64,000 nucleotides of DNA from JALYNX01 sp040902845 (GTDB lineage Bacteria > Actinomycetota > Acidimicrobiia > Spongiisociales > ZC4RG35). The notes below the pieces were generated by a model that was not told where the DNA came from, did no database searches, and worked only from the letters and a program-made list of their open reading frames with translations. The DNA lies in NCBI GenBank assembly GCA_040902845.1, contig JBBDWM010000034.1, forward strand, positions 124,001 through 188,000, in the 5' to 3' direction. Shown here one piece after another: positions 42,953-51,689 of this stretch. The stretch's first letter is position 1, and every line of letters begins with the position of its first letter. The translations under genes and the position numbers were made by a program.

Positions 42953-43828
42953 ATGGGTGAGATAGTCGGCGCCGGGCTGATCAGTCACGCACCCACGATC
43001 ATGTTCGACGAGGCGACCCGTCTCGAGCTCAACGAGGGCGAGGAGATCTCCCTGGTACCCGGGCTGATTCGGCTCCGCACCGAAGTATTCGCTCGTCTCC
43101 AACCGGACACGATCGTGATCGTCGACTCTCATTGGTTCTCCACGGTTGAGCATCTGATCTCGGCGCATGCCCGGCGTCAGGGCATCTTCACCTCATCGGA
43201 GCTACCCCGGGGAATGGCTCAGATCCCTTATGACTACCCCGGTGACCCGGAGCTGGCCAAGCTCTCGGCCACCCTCGGCTCGGAGCTCGGCACGCCCACC
43301 CATGCCAACGAAGACGATTACATGCCCGTCTATTACGCCACCATCAACCTCGTCCACTATCTGCGAAAAGACGAGAAGGTCGTCTCGGTTTCCCTGGTCC
43401 AGACCGGGGATACCGACGACTTCATGACGATGGGTGAAGCCATCGGGGAAGCAGTATCACGGCTCGACCGAAGAGTTGTGGTGCTGGCATCGGGTGGCAT
43501 GAGCCACACCTTCTGGCCCCTCAAGGAGATCTCGAAGCACGAGGCCTCCGACCCGGTGCACATCATCACCCCTGCCGCCCGGGCGGCCGATGAGGAGCGA
43601 CTCGAGATGATGGTGGCCGGCGACCACGCTCGGGTCGTCGACACCATGGACGACTACTTCGAGTATGCGCCCGAGGGGCGATTCGGCCACTATCTGATGA
43701 TGCTCGGCGCCATCGGCGGCCGGAACTGCGTGGCTCGCGGGGAGTTGTTCTCCGACTACGAGAACGCTACCGGCACCGGACAGGTCCACGTGTGGTTCGA
43801 GCGGCCTTCGGGGGGCTGGACCGCCTGA
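42953..43828 (+). CDS. hpaD: class III extradiol ring-cleavage dioxygenase (3,4-dihydroxyphenylacetate 2,3-dioxygenase-like)
   Basis: LigB-superfamily Fe(II) dioxygenase that opens the ring of homoprotocatechuate or a close catechol. 291 residues from ATG 42953, with GAGGAGGGA just upstream. Metal-ligand histidines are H12 in GLISHAPTIMF and H60 in VIVDSHWFSTVEH; the conserved HANEDDYMPVYYATINLVHY and LASGGMSHTFWPLKE hold further active-site residues. Neighbours hpaE and marR support the homoprotocatechuate meta-cleavage route. An hpaF isomerase is not visible. Confidence 0.88.
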   Translation: MGEIVGAGLISHAPTIMFDEATRLELNEGEEISLVPGLIRLRTEVFARLQPDTIVIVDSHWFSTVEHLISAHARRQGIFTSSELPRGMAQIPYDYPGDPELAKLSATLGSELGTPTHANEDDYMPVYYATINLVHYLRKDEKVVSVSLVQTGDTDDFMTMGEAIGEAVSRLDRRVVVLASGGMSHTFWPLKEISKHEASDPVHIITPAARAADEERLEMMVAGDHARVVDTMDDYFEYAPEGRFGHYLMMLGAIGGRNCVARGELFSDYENATGTGQVHVWFERPSGGWTA

Positions 43829-43848
43829 CATCGATCAGACCTGGGTCC

Positions 43849-45384
43849 ATGCCACAATTTCACCCAGTGGTGGCAATCAGCGCGGCCAATGATTTGACGT
43901 CCGAGCTCGATGAGCTCGCCAGGGCGGTAGACGGCCTGGTCTTTGGCGACGAGCCCGCCGGATGGATTCACGCCAGGGAACGTGACCGCGTCGTCATGAC
44001 GATCCGCTCCTATCTGCTGCCCAGAATGCTCAACCCGTCGACCCCGCTCCTGGTGGTGTTCGCAGGCCCGACCGGTGCGGGGAAGTCGACTCTCCTCAAC
44101 AGTGTCTCCGGTCTCGAAATCGCCGAGACCGGGCCGCTGCGCCCGACGACCAGGGACCCGGTGGTCCTGGCCGCGGATATCTCTGGTTATGACCGAGTCG
44201 GTGGCATCGATTGCGTTGTGGTCGAGGGTCGAGCACCGATCCTCGGCTCGATGAGTCTGGTGGACACTCCCGACCTCGATTCCACGACCCTTGCCCATCG
44301 GGTCGCCGCGGAGACCATGATCGATCACGCCGATGTCGTCGTATTCGTCACCTCCGCCCTCAGATATGCCGACCTGGTCCCCTGGGAGGTATTGCGTCGG
44401 GCACAGTCCCGGGGTGCGCCGGTCATTCACGTATTGAACCGGGTGACCAGCGCGACGACGGGGGCGACGACCGATTATCGGAATCGGCTGAAGCGGGAGG
44501 GCACAGACGGCAACCTCCTCGTGGTGCACGAGCACCACCTATCCGCCGGCTCGCCATCGGTTCCCTCGGTCGCAGTGCGTTCCTTGCGCAGGCGTCTGAT
44601 GAGCCACGTCGAAAAATCTCAATCGGAAAGAGCCGAAGTCGTCCGTTCGGTGCTGTGGGTGACCTTGGGACAGGCGCGCGATCTCATCGCGACGGCGGAG
44701 CTCGGTTCTACCGAAGCCGACCTCGTCGAGGGGATGCTGGATCAGGTGTTCACCACCGACCTGGAAAGGATCCTGACTTCGGCGGCGGGCCAATTCGAGC
44801 CCGGCTTCGACGTCTCGCCGCTCGCCCGTCACGGCAGGGCTCACCGGCGACGGGTCCGCAGTTGGATGCGGAGAATGGCGCCTGCGGTCGAGCTCGTGGC
44901 AGCCTCGAGGCATCGTGTGCTCGATACCTTGATCACCGCGGTCGCCACCGACCTCAGGGTCTCCATCCACGACGGTGCCGTTGCCCTCCACGACCAGGGC
45001 CTGGTTGCCACGAGACTCGACCAGACGACTCATGCCGCGATTGTCGAGGCCGTCGCCCTCTGGTGGGTGGAATTGGAGGAAATGTGTGCTCCGACGGTGG
45101 GAAATCGCTCTGACATTGGGGCCCTGTTGTTGGCGATCTCCACGCTCAGGGTCGATCTGACGCTCGAAGCCGCCCTCGGTGCGGTCCAGCCGGGCACCGA
45201 GACCGCAACGTCGATAAGCGAGGCCCGGGATGCCCTGGTTCGGGCCCTCACAACGGTGTACGACTCGGTGCGGGACCACCTAGTCTCGTCGGTCATCGAT
45301 GAGGTCACTCCGGCCCCGGACGTGGACCGGGCCAGGACGCTCGTGGCCGAAGTGGTGGCGCGGTCGGCCTTCGCCAATGCGTGA
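43849..45384 (+). CDS. dynamin-like/YfjP-type GTPase, first of a pair
   Basis: 511 residues from ATG 43849, 20 bases after hpaD. P-loop GPTGAGKST at 73-81, then LRPTTRDPVVLAAD (switch I), LVDTPDLDSTTLAHR (G3) and VIHVLNRVTS at the G4 position, which lacks the usual Asp. The long helical C-terminus (about 240-511) is typical of dynamin-superfamily or associated membrane GTPases. It overlaps the next GTPase by 8 bases. Paired bacterial dynamin-like GTPases often remodel membranes; the role here is inferred only. Confidence 0.8.
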   Translation: MPQFHPVVAISAANDLTSELDELARAVDGLVFGDEPAGWIHARERDRVVMTIRSYLLPRMLNPSTPLLVVFAGPTGAGKSTLLNSVSGLEIAETGPLRPTTRDPVVLAADISGYDRVGGIDCVVVEGRAPILGSMSLVDTPDLDSTTLAHRVAAETMIDHADVVVFVTSALRYADLVPWEVLRRAQSRGAPVIHVLNRVTSATTGATTDYRNRLKREGTDGNLLVVHEHHLSAGSPSVPSVAVRSLRRRLMSHVEKSQSERAEVVRSVLWVTLGQARDLIATAELGSTEADLVEGMLDQVFTTDLERILTSAAGQFEPGFDVSPLARHGRAHRRRVRSWMRRMAPAVELVAASRHRVLDTLITAVATDLRVSIHDGAVALHDQGLVATRLDQTTHAAIVEAVALWWVELEEMCAPTVGNRSDIGALLLAISTLRVDLTLEAALGAVQPGTETATSISEARDALVRALTTVYDSVRDHLVSSVIDEVTPAPDVDRARTLVAEVVARSAFANA

Positions 45385-46603
45385 CGCCATCATCGGCCTC
45401 CTGCCGATGATCGACCAGGCCCTGGCCGATTGCGTCGGAGTGGTGGACCAGCGGACATTGGAACCGGTTGCCCACATGCGAAACCGGATGATGGCCCGGT
45501 TGGCCTACCCCGACGACATGCTGTTGGCAGCCCTCGCCGGCGGCACCGGCTCCGGCAAGTCGAGTCTCTTCAATGCCATCGCCGGAGAGGACGTGGCCGC
45601 CACGGGCGGTGTTCGCCCCACCACTTCGCACCCCCAGGCGCTGGTGCCGATGTCACGAGAGTCGGCAATTGCGGGTTATCTCGACGAGATAGGGGTCGAT
45701 GATCGGGTGTCCCATGAGGGACGTGAATGGCTTTGCCTGATCGACCTCCCTGACACCGATAGTGTCGAAGTCGACCACCGACAACGGGTGGACTCGCTCC
45801 TGCCCCGACTCGATTGCGTGGTGTGGGTAGTCGATCCGGAGAAATACCGAGACGCCGCCCTGCACCACGGCTATCTGGCTCCCATGGCGGCTTATCACAG
45901 CCAATTCGTCTTCGTTCTCAACCAGAGCGACCGGCTGACCGACGACGATATCTCGCGGGTGAAAGCCGATCTGGTGTCGGCCTTGGTCGAAGACGGGATC
46001 GAGAATCCGACGGTCTTCGACACCGTGGCCCAACCCCCCGCCGGGCCCACACTGGGGATCGAAGGGCTGCTGGCGCATCTCGAGCAGGAGCTGGGTGGGT
46101 CGGTGTACGAGAAGCTGCTGGTCGATCTCCGGGCCGGGTGCTCATCGCTCCTGGAGGCAAGTGGTGACGGCTCCGCCTTGGATTTCGGCAACCGTTGGGA
46201 AGGAATCATGGATCAGGCGAGCGCTCGGATCGATGCCGGAGACCTCTCCGGAGCCGGCCACCAGGTTGCCACCTTCCTCGAGGAAATCGCCGATGAGACC
46301 GGTGGTGAGCTTGGAAGTTCGATAGGAGAAATCGCGGCCCGGGCACCCGGGGTGGTGCTCGGCGCTGCGCCCTTCGGCTCCCAATCCCATGCCCTGAAGC
46401 CACGACGAAGGTGGTGGGGACGTCGGGTAGACAATCCCTCGGTCTCGGCCGCCGATTCTGGCTCAAACAGGTTGAAAGCCGCCCTGGAGAGCGAGGTCGG
46501 GGATCCGGTGCGGGCGGTGGTGGCGAAGAAGGCCAGGGCGCAGGCCTCGATCTCCGAACTGACGCTGGCCGTGAATGAGCTGACCCTGCGGTCCGCCGGG
46601 TAA
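45377..46603 (+). CDS. dynamin-like/YfjP-type GTPase, second of a pair
   Basis: 408 residues from ATG 45377, overlapping the first GTPase by 8 bases. P-loop AGGTGSGKSSLFNAIAGED at about 54-72, GVRPTTSHPQALVP, G3 CLIDLPDTDSVEVDH, and G4 FVLNQSDRLTDDD with the intact NxxD. A proline/arginine-rich segment (LKPRRRWWGRR, about 335-345) precedes the tail. Better conserved as a GTPase than its partner; tandem coupling suggests a heteromeric pair. The mechanosensitive channel follows after 15 bases. Confidence 0.82.
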   Translation: MRDAIIGLLPMIDQALADCVGVVDQRTLEPVAHMRNRMMARLAYPDDMLLAALAGGTGSGKSSLFNAIAGEDVAATGGVRPTTSHPQALVPMSRESAIAGYLDEIGVDDRVSHEGREWLCLIDLPDTDSVEVDHRQRVDSLLPRLDCVVWVVDPEKYRDAALHHGYLAPMAAYHSQFVFVLNQSDRLTDDDISRVKADLVSALVEDGIENPTVFDTVAQPPAGPTLGIEGLLAHLEQELGGSVYEKLLVDLRAGCSSLLEASGDGSALDFGNRWEGIMDQASARIDAGDLSGAGHQVATFLEEIADETGGELGSSIGEIAARAPGVVLGAAPFGSQSHALKPRRRWWGRRVDNPSVSAADSGSNRLKAALESEVGDPVRAVVAKKARAQASISELTLAVNELTLRSAG

Positions 46604-46618
46604 GTACTCTCGCCGGCC

Positions 46619-47392
46619 ATGGACCCGAGATGGATCAAGACCGCGGTGGTGGTGGTCCTGGCGCTGATCCTCTACTTCGTCCTCGTAAAGGTCGGCAACC
46701 GCTTCATCGAAGGAATCGCCCTCCGCGGGCCGCAGGCCGCCTCCCGCTCCCGCACCCTGTGGTTGATGGTCCGCCGGGTCATCCAGGTCACGCTCATCGT
46801 GCTCGTGGTCCTCATGGTGTTCACGATCTGGGGATTCAGCATGGCGCCGTTCCTGGCCTTGGGGACCGTGATCGGCGCCGCCATCGGCTTCGGCGCCCAG
46901 AATGTGGTCAGGGATGTGCTTGCCGGCTTCTTCATCCTCGCCGAGGACCAGTACCAGATCGGTGACACGGTGTCGATCAGCGGAGCCACGGGCACGGTCG
47001 AAGACATCCAATTCCGGGTCACGGTGCTTCGAGACTTCGAGGGCAACGTCCATTACGTGCCGAACGGCCAGATAACGGTCGCCTCCAACTTCACCAGGGT
47101 CTTCGCCCAGCCGGTGATCGATATCTCGATCGCCTATGACCAGGATGTGGACCGTGCCATGGAGGTGATGCTCGACGAGCTCACCAAGATGGCGGACGAT
47201 CCCGAGTTGGGGCCCATGCTTCGGGGCCCCGCCGAGATGCTCGGTGTCCAGGATGTCGGTGACTCCGGGGTCGTGCTCAGGGGGCGGCTCACCTCTGACG
47301 GCCACCAGCGCACGACGGTGCGGAGGGAGGCATTGCTTCGCATCAAGAATCGTTTCGACGCCGAGGGAATTCGGTTCTCGGGGGCAAAGTAA
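46619..47392 (+). CDS. MscS-family mechanosensitive ion channel
   Basis: 257 residues, short MscS type. TM helices: TAVVVVLALILYFVLVKVG and VIQVTLIVLVVLMVFTIW, plus the pore helix FLALGTVIGAAIGFGAQNVV with its Gly/Ala pattern. The beta domain starts with DQYQIGDTVSISGATGTVED and VHYVPNGQITVASNFTR. Relieves turgor on hypo-osmotic shock. Located 15 bases after the GTPase pair on the same strand, giving a plausible membrane-stress operon. Confidence 0.92.
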   Translation: MDPRWIKTAVVVVLALILYFVLVKVGNRFIEGIALRGPQAASRSRTLWLMVRRVIQVTLIVLVVLMVFTIWGFSMAPFLALGTVIGAAIGFGAQNVVRDVLAGFFILAEDQYQIGDTVSISGATGTVEDIQFRVTVLRDFEGNVHYVPNGQITVASNFTRVFAQPVIDISIAYDQDVDRAMEVMLDELTKMADDPELGPMLRGPAEMLGVQDVGDSGVVLRGRLTSDGHQRTTVRREALLRIKNRFDAEGIRFSGAK

Positions 47393-47395
47393 CGC

Positions 47396-48328
47396 CTACT
47401 TGATTGGTGGCGCAGGGACGATGACAGCCAACGCGTCCGGCTCCCATTGGACGGTTCCACCATCGACCATTCCCAGTGCCTCGCCGTCCGCCTGAACCTC
47501 CACTGGCGGGTCCGCCTTCAGCTCAAATAGGTCGACCCTGCGCCATACCTCCATGTCGGGGATCGACTCCAGATCCTTCCCCGCAAAGAGGGTGACCGCG
47601 ATACGCGGTATGTGTCTCCGCCGAAGGCGCTTGACCACCAAGACCGTCATCGGGTCAGGGTCGGCGGGTGCAACCTTGAGCGGCACCCTCCCGAAGTAGG
47701 TGTAGATCTCACGGAACTGGATCATGGCCGCGGTCACATAGGCCTCACGATCACCCGAGTGGACCGCTACATGCGGTTTGCGGCGGGGAAAGTCCTGAAG
47801 CGCGGTGCCGAACGCGGAGCGGGCGTAGTGGATCGAGCCGAACCGGTACTTGCGATATGGCTCCTTTTCGGCCCGTTGCACAACTGCGGCGTCGAGGCCG
47901 AACCCACAGGCGAAGATCGAATGGTGCACGGTCTCGGTCGATCCTCGCTGCAGGGTCATGGTGGCGACACCTACCCGCCGAATCTGGGGCGACGTCACCA
48001 GGAGACGCGCCGCCTTGATCGGTTTGGAGGGGATACCCATCAATCTGGCAAAGACGTTGGTGGTCCCCACCGGGATCACACCGAGCGAGGCCACGGTTCC
48101 GATCACCCCCTGGCTGACATGATGGACCATCCCGTCGCCTCCCATCGCGACGACGATGTCCGCCCCTCCTTCTGCAGATTCCCGCGCCTTCTCGGTGGCT
48201 TCGGCAGGTGATCCGGGCCAGATCGAATCGACGTCCGCGACCCGATCGAGTGTTGCCATGACGTCGCGGTGAGAGCCACCGGTGAACTGAGAGGCAGCCG
48301 GGTTGGCTATGACCACTATCCGGTGCAT
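47396..48328 (-). CDS. diacylglycerol/lipid kinase (DAGK catalytic domain)
   Basis: 310 residues. VVIANPAASQFTGGS opens the DAGK domain, DIVVAMGGDGMVHHVSQGV holds the GGDG nucleotide motif and LGVIPVGTTNVFARLMGIP the next conserved loop. The C-terminal beta domain has the family VQADGEALG-like segment. It probably phosphorylates diacylglycerol or a related lipid at the membrane. The end is convergent with mscS (3-base gap) and the start abuts the divergent glycohydrolase-like gene. Confidence 0.88.
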   Translation of the reverse strand: MHRIVVIANPAASQFTGGSHRDVMATLDRVADVDSIWPGSPAEATEKARESAEGGADIVVAMGGDGMVHHVSQGVIGTVASLGVIPVGTTNVFARLMGIPSKPIKAARLLVTSPQIRRVGVATMTLQRGSTETVHHSIFACGFGLDAAVVQRAEKEPYRKYRFGSIHYARSAFGTALQDFPRRKPHVAVHSGDREAYVTAAMIQFREIYTYFGRVPLKVAPADPDPMTVLVVKRLRRRHIPRIAVTLFAGKDLESIPDMEVWRRVDLFELKADPPVEVQADGEALGMVDGGTVQWEPDALAVIVPAPPIK

Positions 48329-48363
48329 TGGGAGTCGAGCCTACCCCGGTACCCTGCCCAACC

Positions 48364-49329
48364 GTGAGTGACTCCGATTCCCGCTTCTCGCTGGTGGCTG
48401 GAGAAGGTGATGGCGCCATGCTCGGCCTGGCGGCGGGTGACAGCGCCGGGGGAGCCTGGGAATTGGGCTATTCGGCGATCACGGAACAGGCGACTGTCAT
48501 TGCCTACCAACTCATAGAAAACGCGGAGTTCGATACGGCTCAGATGGTGCGGGCGATACGCGAGCTCGACGGCGACGGCGACGAGGAGCCCGTATATCGA
48601 GCCGAGACCCCCCATTTTCGGACCTGGCTTGCCCGCGCCGCGGCGGGCGGTCTGGTTCCCGAGGAAGATCCCTCTCTCGACGCAGCACCTCGTGCTGTGC
48701 CGGTGGGTGTGGCGCTTCGTCGCGATCCCGCCGCCCTACGTGGGACGGTGGTCGGGCTCGGCTCGATGTTTCATTCGGACCTCTCTTCGGTGGTGGCCGG
48801 AGTGGTGAGCGCCGGCGCCGCCGCGGCGTCGTGTTTCGGGCAATCGGGCAGGGACCTCATCGCCGGCGTCGTCGAGACGGTTGAGCTCACGGCGGCCCAG
48901 TTCGCGTCGACATTGAGACACACGGGACCGGCCTCCTGGGACGAGCTGGTCGCCGACTTGCATTTGCTGTTGGATCACGTCGGGGTGGCCGAGGGGGCAG
49001 AGGCGCTCGCAATTGTCGGCGCCGATAGCGAGCCCCGGCCCTGGGACCTGATGAGAGCCGGCCTGCTCCTGGCGGCGCCTCTGGCCGACCGACCCCACAT
49101 CCCCATCGAACAGGCGGCCCGGATCGGGGGCAGCACTCTCGGCGCCGTGGTTGGAGGGATCATTGGGGCCAGAGTTGGGATTCGAGCTTGGCCGTGGGCC
49201 TTCGCCAACGACACCTGGTTCGCTGAGATCGGAAGACGCCTGGTGCGGGGGCCCCATGAGGTCAGTGATCTCCCGATTCCCTACGCGGTGGAACAGCACC
49301 TCATCTCTGGGGAGCGGGACTTCCGCTGA
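48364..49329 (+). CDS. ADP-ribosylglycohydrolase-family protein with degenerate metal site
   Basis: 321 residues from GTG 48364; the longer frame from 48328 overlaps the divergent kinase start. GDGAMLGLAAGDSAGGAWEL matches the family N-terminus. The usual TDDT acidic box reads ITEQAT, and the C-terminal GGDTDT metal motif reads GGSTLG in AARIGGSTLGAVVGGIIGAR. The fold is likely kept but the di-Mg2+ site appears lost, so hydrolase activity is doubtful. It may bind ADP-ribose-like ligands or have a new activity. Confidence 0.75.
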   Translation: MSDSDSRFSLVAGEGDGAMLGLAAGDSAGGAWELGYSAITEQATVIAYQLIENAEFDTAQMVRAIRELDGDGDEEPVYRAETPHFRTWLARAAAGGLVPEEDPSLDAAPRAVPVGVALRRDPAALRGTVVGLGSMFHSDLSSVVAGVVSAGAAAASCFGQSGRDLIAGVVETVELTAAQFASTLRHTGPASWDELVADLHLLLDHVGVAEGAEALAIVGADSEPRPWDLMRAGLLLAAPLADRPHIPIEQAARIGGSTLGAVVGGIIGARVGIRAWPWAFANDTWFAEIGRRLVRGPHEVSDLPIPYAVEQHLISGERDFR

Positions 49330-50575
49330 AGACCAGGCGGTCCTTGGGTGGCCAGTTCCGCTCAGAGTCGTCCACTCGCCTCAGAGACCACCATCCAACG
49401 GCGATGAAGATGATCAAGGCGCCCATGGCCACCCGGCGCCCCCAGCCAAAGACGTCGACGACCAATGCCCACGTGAGCGGGCCCAGGATGGTGGCAAACC
49501 GGCCGACGGTGGCGTACAGACCGTAGAACTCCCCGAGATGCCGGGGGGGTGAGATACGGGTCATCACGACCCGGTCTGCGGTCCAGGTTGCACCCAGGGC
49601 GAGGCCACCCAGAGGCCCGATCGCCCAGGCGAGGCTCGTCTGCCCGGTCACCGCGGCGGCCACGCCGGAAGCGATGGCGACCATCCACAAGATCAGGGCG
49701 GCCCGAAGCACCCGCAGTGGGCCGGCGAATTCGACAAAACGCCCGGCCACCAGGGCCCCAACCACGGCCGCGGTTATCGCAACACCCAAGAGTTGTGTGA
49801 CGAACTGCCCATCGAGGCGGAGTTCCTCGATCACGAAGATTGTCAGGAACCCCCCGATCAGGGTGTTGATGGCATCGGTGTAGAGAAAGCGGCTCACCAG
49901 GAAACGGACCATGCCGTCATAGCCGCGGGCTTTCTGCCACGAGGAGATGATCCGGCTTGCAACGTCACGGAGCCTGGGCGCGGGGGAGGCGGCGTCTCCC
50001 TGCCGCTCTTTGATGAAGAAGAACGCGGGCAAGGCGAACAGCAGGAAGCCGAGCGCGAGGACCCTGAAGGTATCGGCGAACGACCAACCCAGGACCTCCA
50101 GGGTCACCACTCCTATGCCCAACCCGATAAAAGAGCCGATGTAGCCGATGCCAACGCCGAGCCCTGAGATTCGGCCCCGATTCGCCGGGGTGCTGACGTC
50201 GACCAGCAGGGCGTCGTAGACCACGGATCCCACGTTGAACCCGACGAGCCCGATCCCGAGCAGGATGAGTGTCATGGTCATAGGTCCCGCCGCGAGCCCC
50301 GCGGTCGCCCCGACCGCAATCAGGGTGGTTACGCGAAGAGTGGGGACTCGGGCGCCCCGGGCGTCACTACGAGCGCCCGCCCAAGGTGCGAGGAAGATGA
50401 CCAGTGCGCCGGCCGCGGCCTCGACCAGAGCCAGGGCGGAGTCTGGCTGACCGACGGTTGTCAGCCATTCCGGGAAATATCGGCCGACCACACCGAGGGC
50501 GAAGATGGTGTTGGCGAGGTCGTAGAGGACCCAGGACCCGACCGACAGCCGATCAGGACTGCGAGCCGCGGTCAT
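49301..50575 (-). CDS. MFS transporter, UMF1/Atg22-like family
   Basis: 424 residues with about 12 hydrophobic helices. The N-terminal VGSWVLYDLANTIFALGVVG is the UMF1 (Atg22-like) signature, with GARSDARGARVPTLRVT in loop 2-3 and DRVVMTRISPPRHLGEFYGL near TM10-11. Substrate unknown; relatives export amino acids or other metabolites. It ends 29 bases inside the convergent glycohydrolase-like gene. A second, broken UMF1 gene lies at 58.8-60.2 kb. Confidence 0.88.
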   Translation of the reverse strand: MTAARSPDRLSVGSWVLYDLANTIFALGVVGRYFPEWLTTVGQPDSALALVEAAAGALVIFLAPWAGARSDARGARVPTLRVTTLIAVGATAGLAAGPMTMTLILLGIGLVGFNVGSVVYDALLVDVSTPANRGRISGLGVGIGYIGSFIGLGIGVVTLEVLGWSFADTFRVLALGFLLFALPAFFFIKERQGDAASPAPRLRDVASRIISSWQKARGYDGMVRFLVSRFLYTDAINTLIGGFLTIFVIEELRLDGQFVTQLLGVAITAAVVGALVAGRFVEFAGPLRVLRAALILWMVAIASGVAAAVTGQTSLAWAIGPLGGLALGATWTADRVVMTRISPPRHLGEFYGLYATVGRFATILGPLTWALVVDVFGWGRRVAMGALIIFIAVGWWSLRRVDDSERNWPPKDRLVFSGSPAPQR

Positions 50576-50576
50576 C

Positions 50577-51653
50577 TCAGAAGGTTACGGCGACCGAGAT
50601 CAACTCTTCCCGACCCAGGAGACCTGCCGCCGCCTGGAGGGCGCGTGGAGCCTCGGACAGCGGAAACTGGTGTGAGACGAGGTCGTCGATCCGGGGGTCG
50701 ATCTCGATCTGACGGGTTGCCCACTGGTATCCGACGCTGCTCGCCCCCATGGCGCCGCGGATGGTGAGTTGCTTGGCCACCAGCACGTCACTGAGGAAAT
50801 GGAAGGCGCGGTTTCCCTTGGTGGAGGCCAGTATCACCCGACCGCCACTCCGCACCAGGTCGAGTGCGGTGAAGACTGCTTCCGGATCATCGGAGGTCAC
50901 ATCGACGATGATGTCCGGTCGGCGCCCGACGGCCTCGGCGATAGCCCCTCCCACGTCTTCGCTCTCGATATTGATGGTCAGGTCTGCGCCAAGCCGCTTG
51001 GCGAGCTCGAGACGATCACGGTCATGGGCCAGGCCGGTGACCCCCACCCACCCGGCGCCGGCAGCCTTGGCGGCGATCAGACAGGCGAGCCCACGAGGGC
51101 CAGGGCCCAGGATGAGAACGCTCTCGCCTGCTTGCAGCGAGGGCAGCTCGACGGCCCAGGTGTGACCGGCAGCCAGGGGATGGACGAATGTCGAGACCTC
51201 TGCCGGTACGTCGTCGGTGAGTTGGTGGAGCCGTGCGTCGGGGTCGATGAACAGATACTCGGCGAGGCCGCCCCAGAGCCCTGGTGGCTCGATGGAGGGG
51301 ATGAACCCATAGGAGTTAGATGGTCGGCGTCTGACACAGGTGGCCAGGCTCTGCTTGCAACGATGGCACTCGCCGCAGCGGATACGAGGCTCAACCGCGA
51401 CTCGGGTTCCGATGGGAAAGGGGATGGTTGGCCCTTCGGTGGCGATTCGGCCCACAACCTCGTGACCGGGAACAAGTGGGTAGACCACATCGCGGGCCTC
51501 GCCTTTCCAGACCTGGATGTCGGCGCCTGAGATCCCGGTTGCCTCTACGGCCAGCCAGCCACCCCGGTCAACAGGTTGGGTTGGCAACTCGGTCAACGTG
51601 AAGTGCTTGGGCTCGACGAGCATCATGGCCCGGGCTTTGATCCCTCGCTCCAT
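50577..51653 (-). CDS. zinc-type alcohol dehydrogenase (MDR family), altered catalytic zinc site
   Basis: 358 residues. GHEVVGRI (His and Glu of the MDR zinc site) and the structural zinc loop RCGECHRCKQSLATC are present. The first catalytic zinc ligand, normally Cys in G-x-CG-x-D, is Ser in ATGISGADIQVW. Cofactor domain VLILGPGPRGLACLIAAKAA. The substitution may weaken zinc binding or change chemistry. Directly follows the MFS gene start (1-base gap), so the two may share an operon. Confidence 0.82.
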   Translation of the reverse strand: MERGIKARAMMLVEPKHFTLTELPTQPVDRGGWLAVEATGISGADIQVWKGEARDVVYPLVPGHEVVGRIATEGPTIPFPIGTRVAVEPRIRCGECHRCKQSLATCVRRRPSNSYGFIPSIEPPGLWGGLAEYLFIDPDARLHQLTDDVPAEVSTFVHPLAAGHTWAVELPSLQAGESVLILGPGPRGLACLIAAKAAGAGWVGVTGLAHDRDRLELAKRLGADLTINIESEDVGGAIAEAVGRRPDIIVDVTSDDPEAVFTALDLVRSGGRVILASTKGNRAFHFLSDVLVAKQLTIRGAMGASSVGYQWATRQIEIDPRIDDLVSHQFPLSEAPRALQAAAGLLGREELISVAVTF

Positions 51654-51689
51654 CGTCGGCGAGTGTAAACCCGCTTCCCGGGCCCTCCG

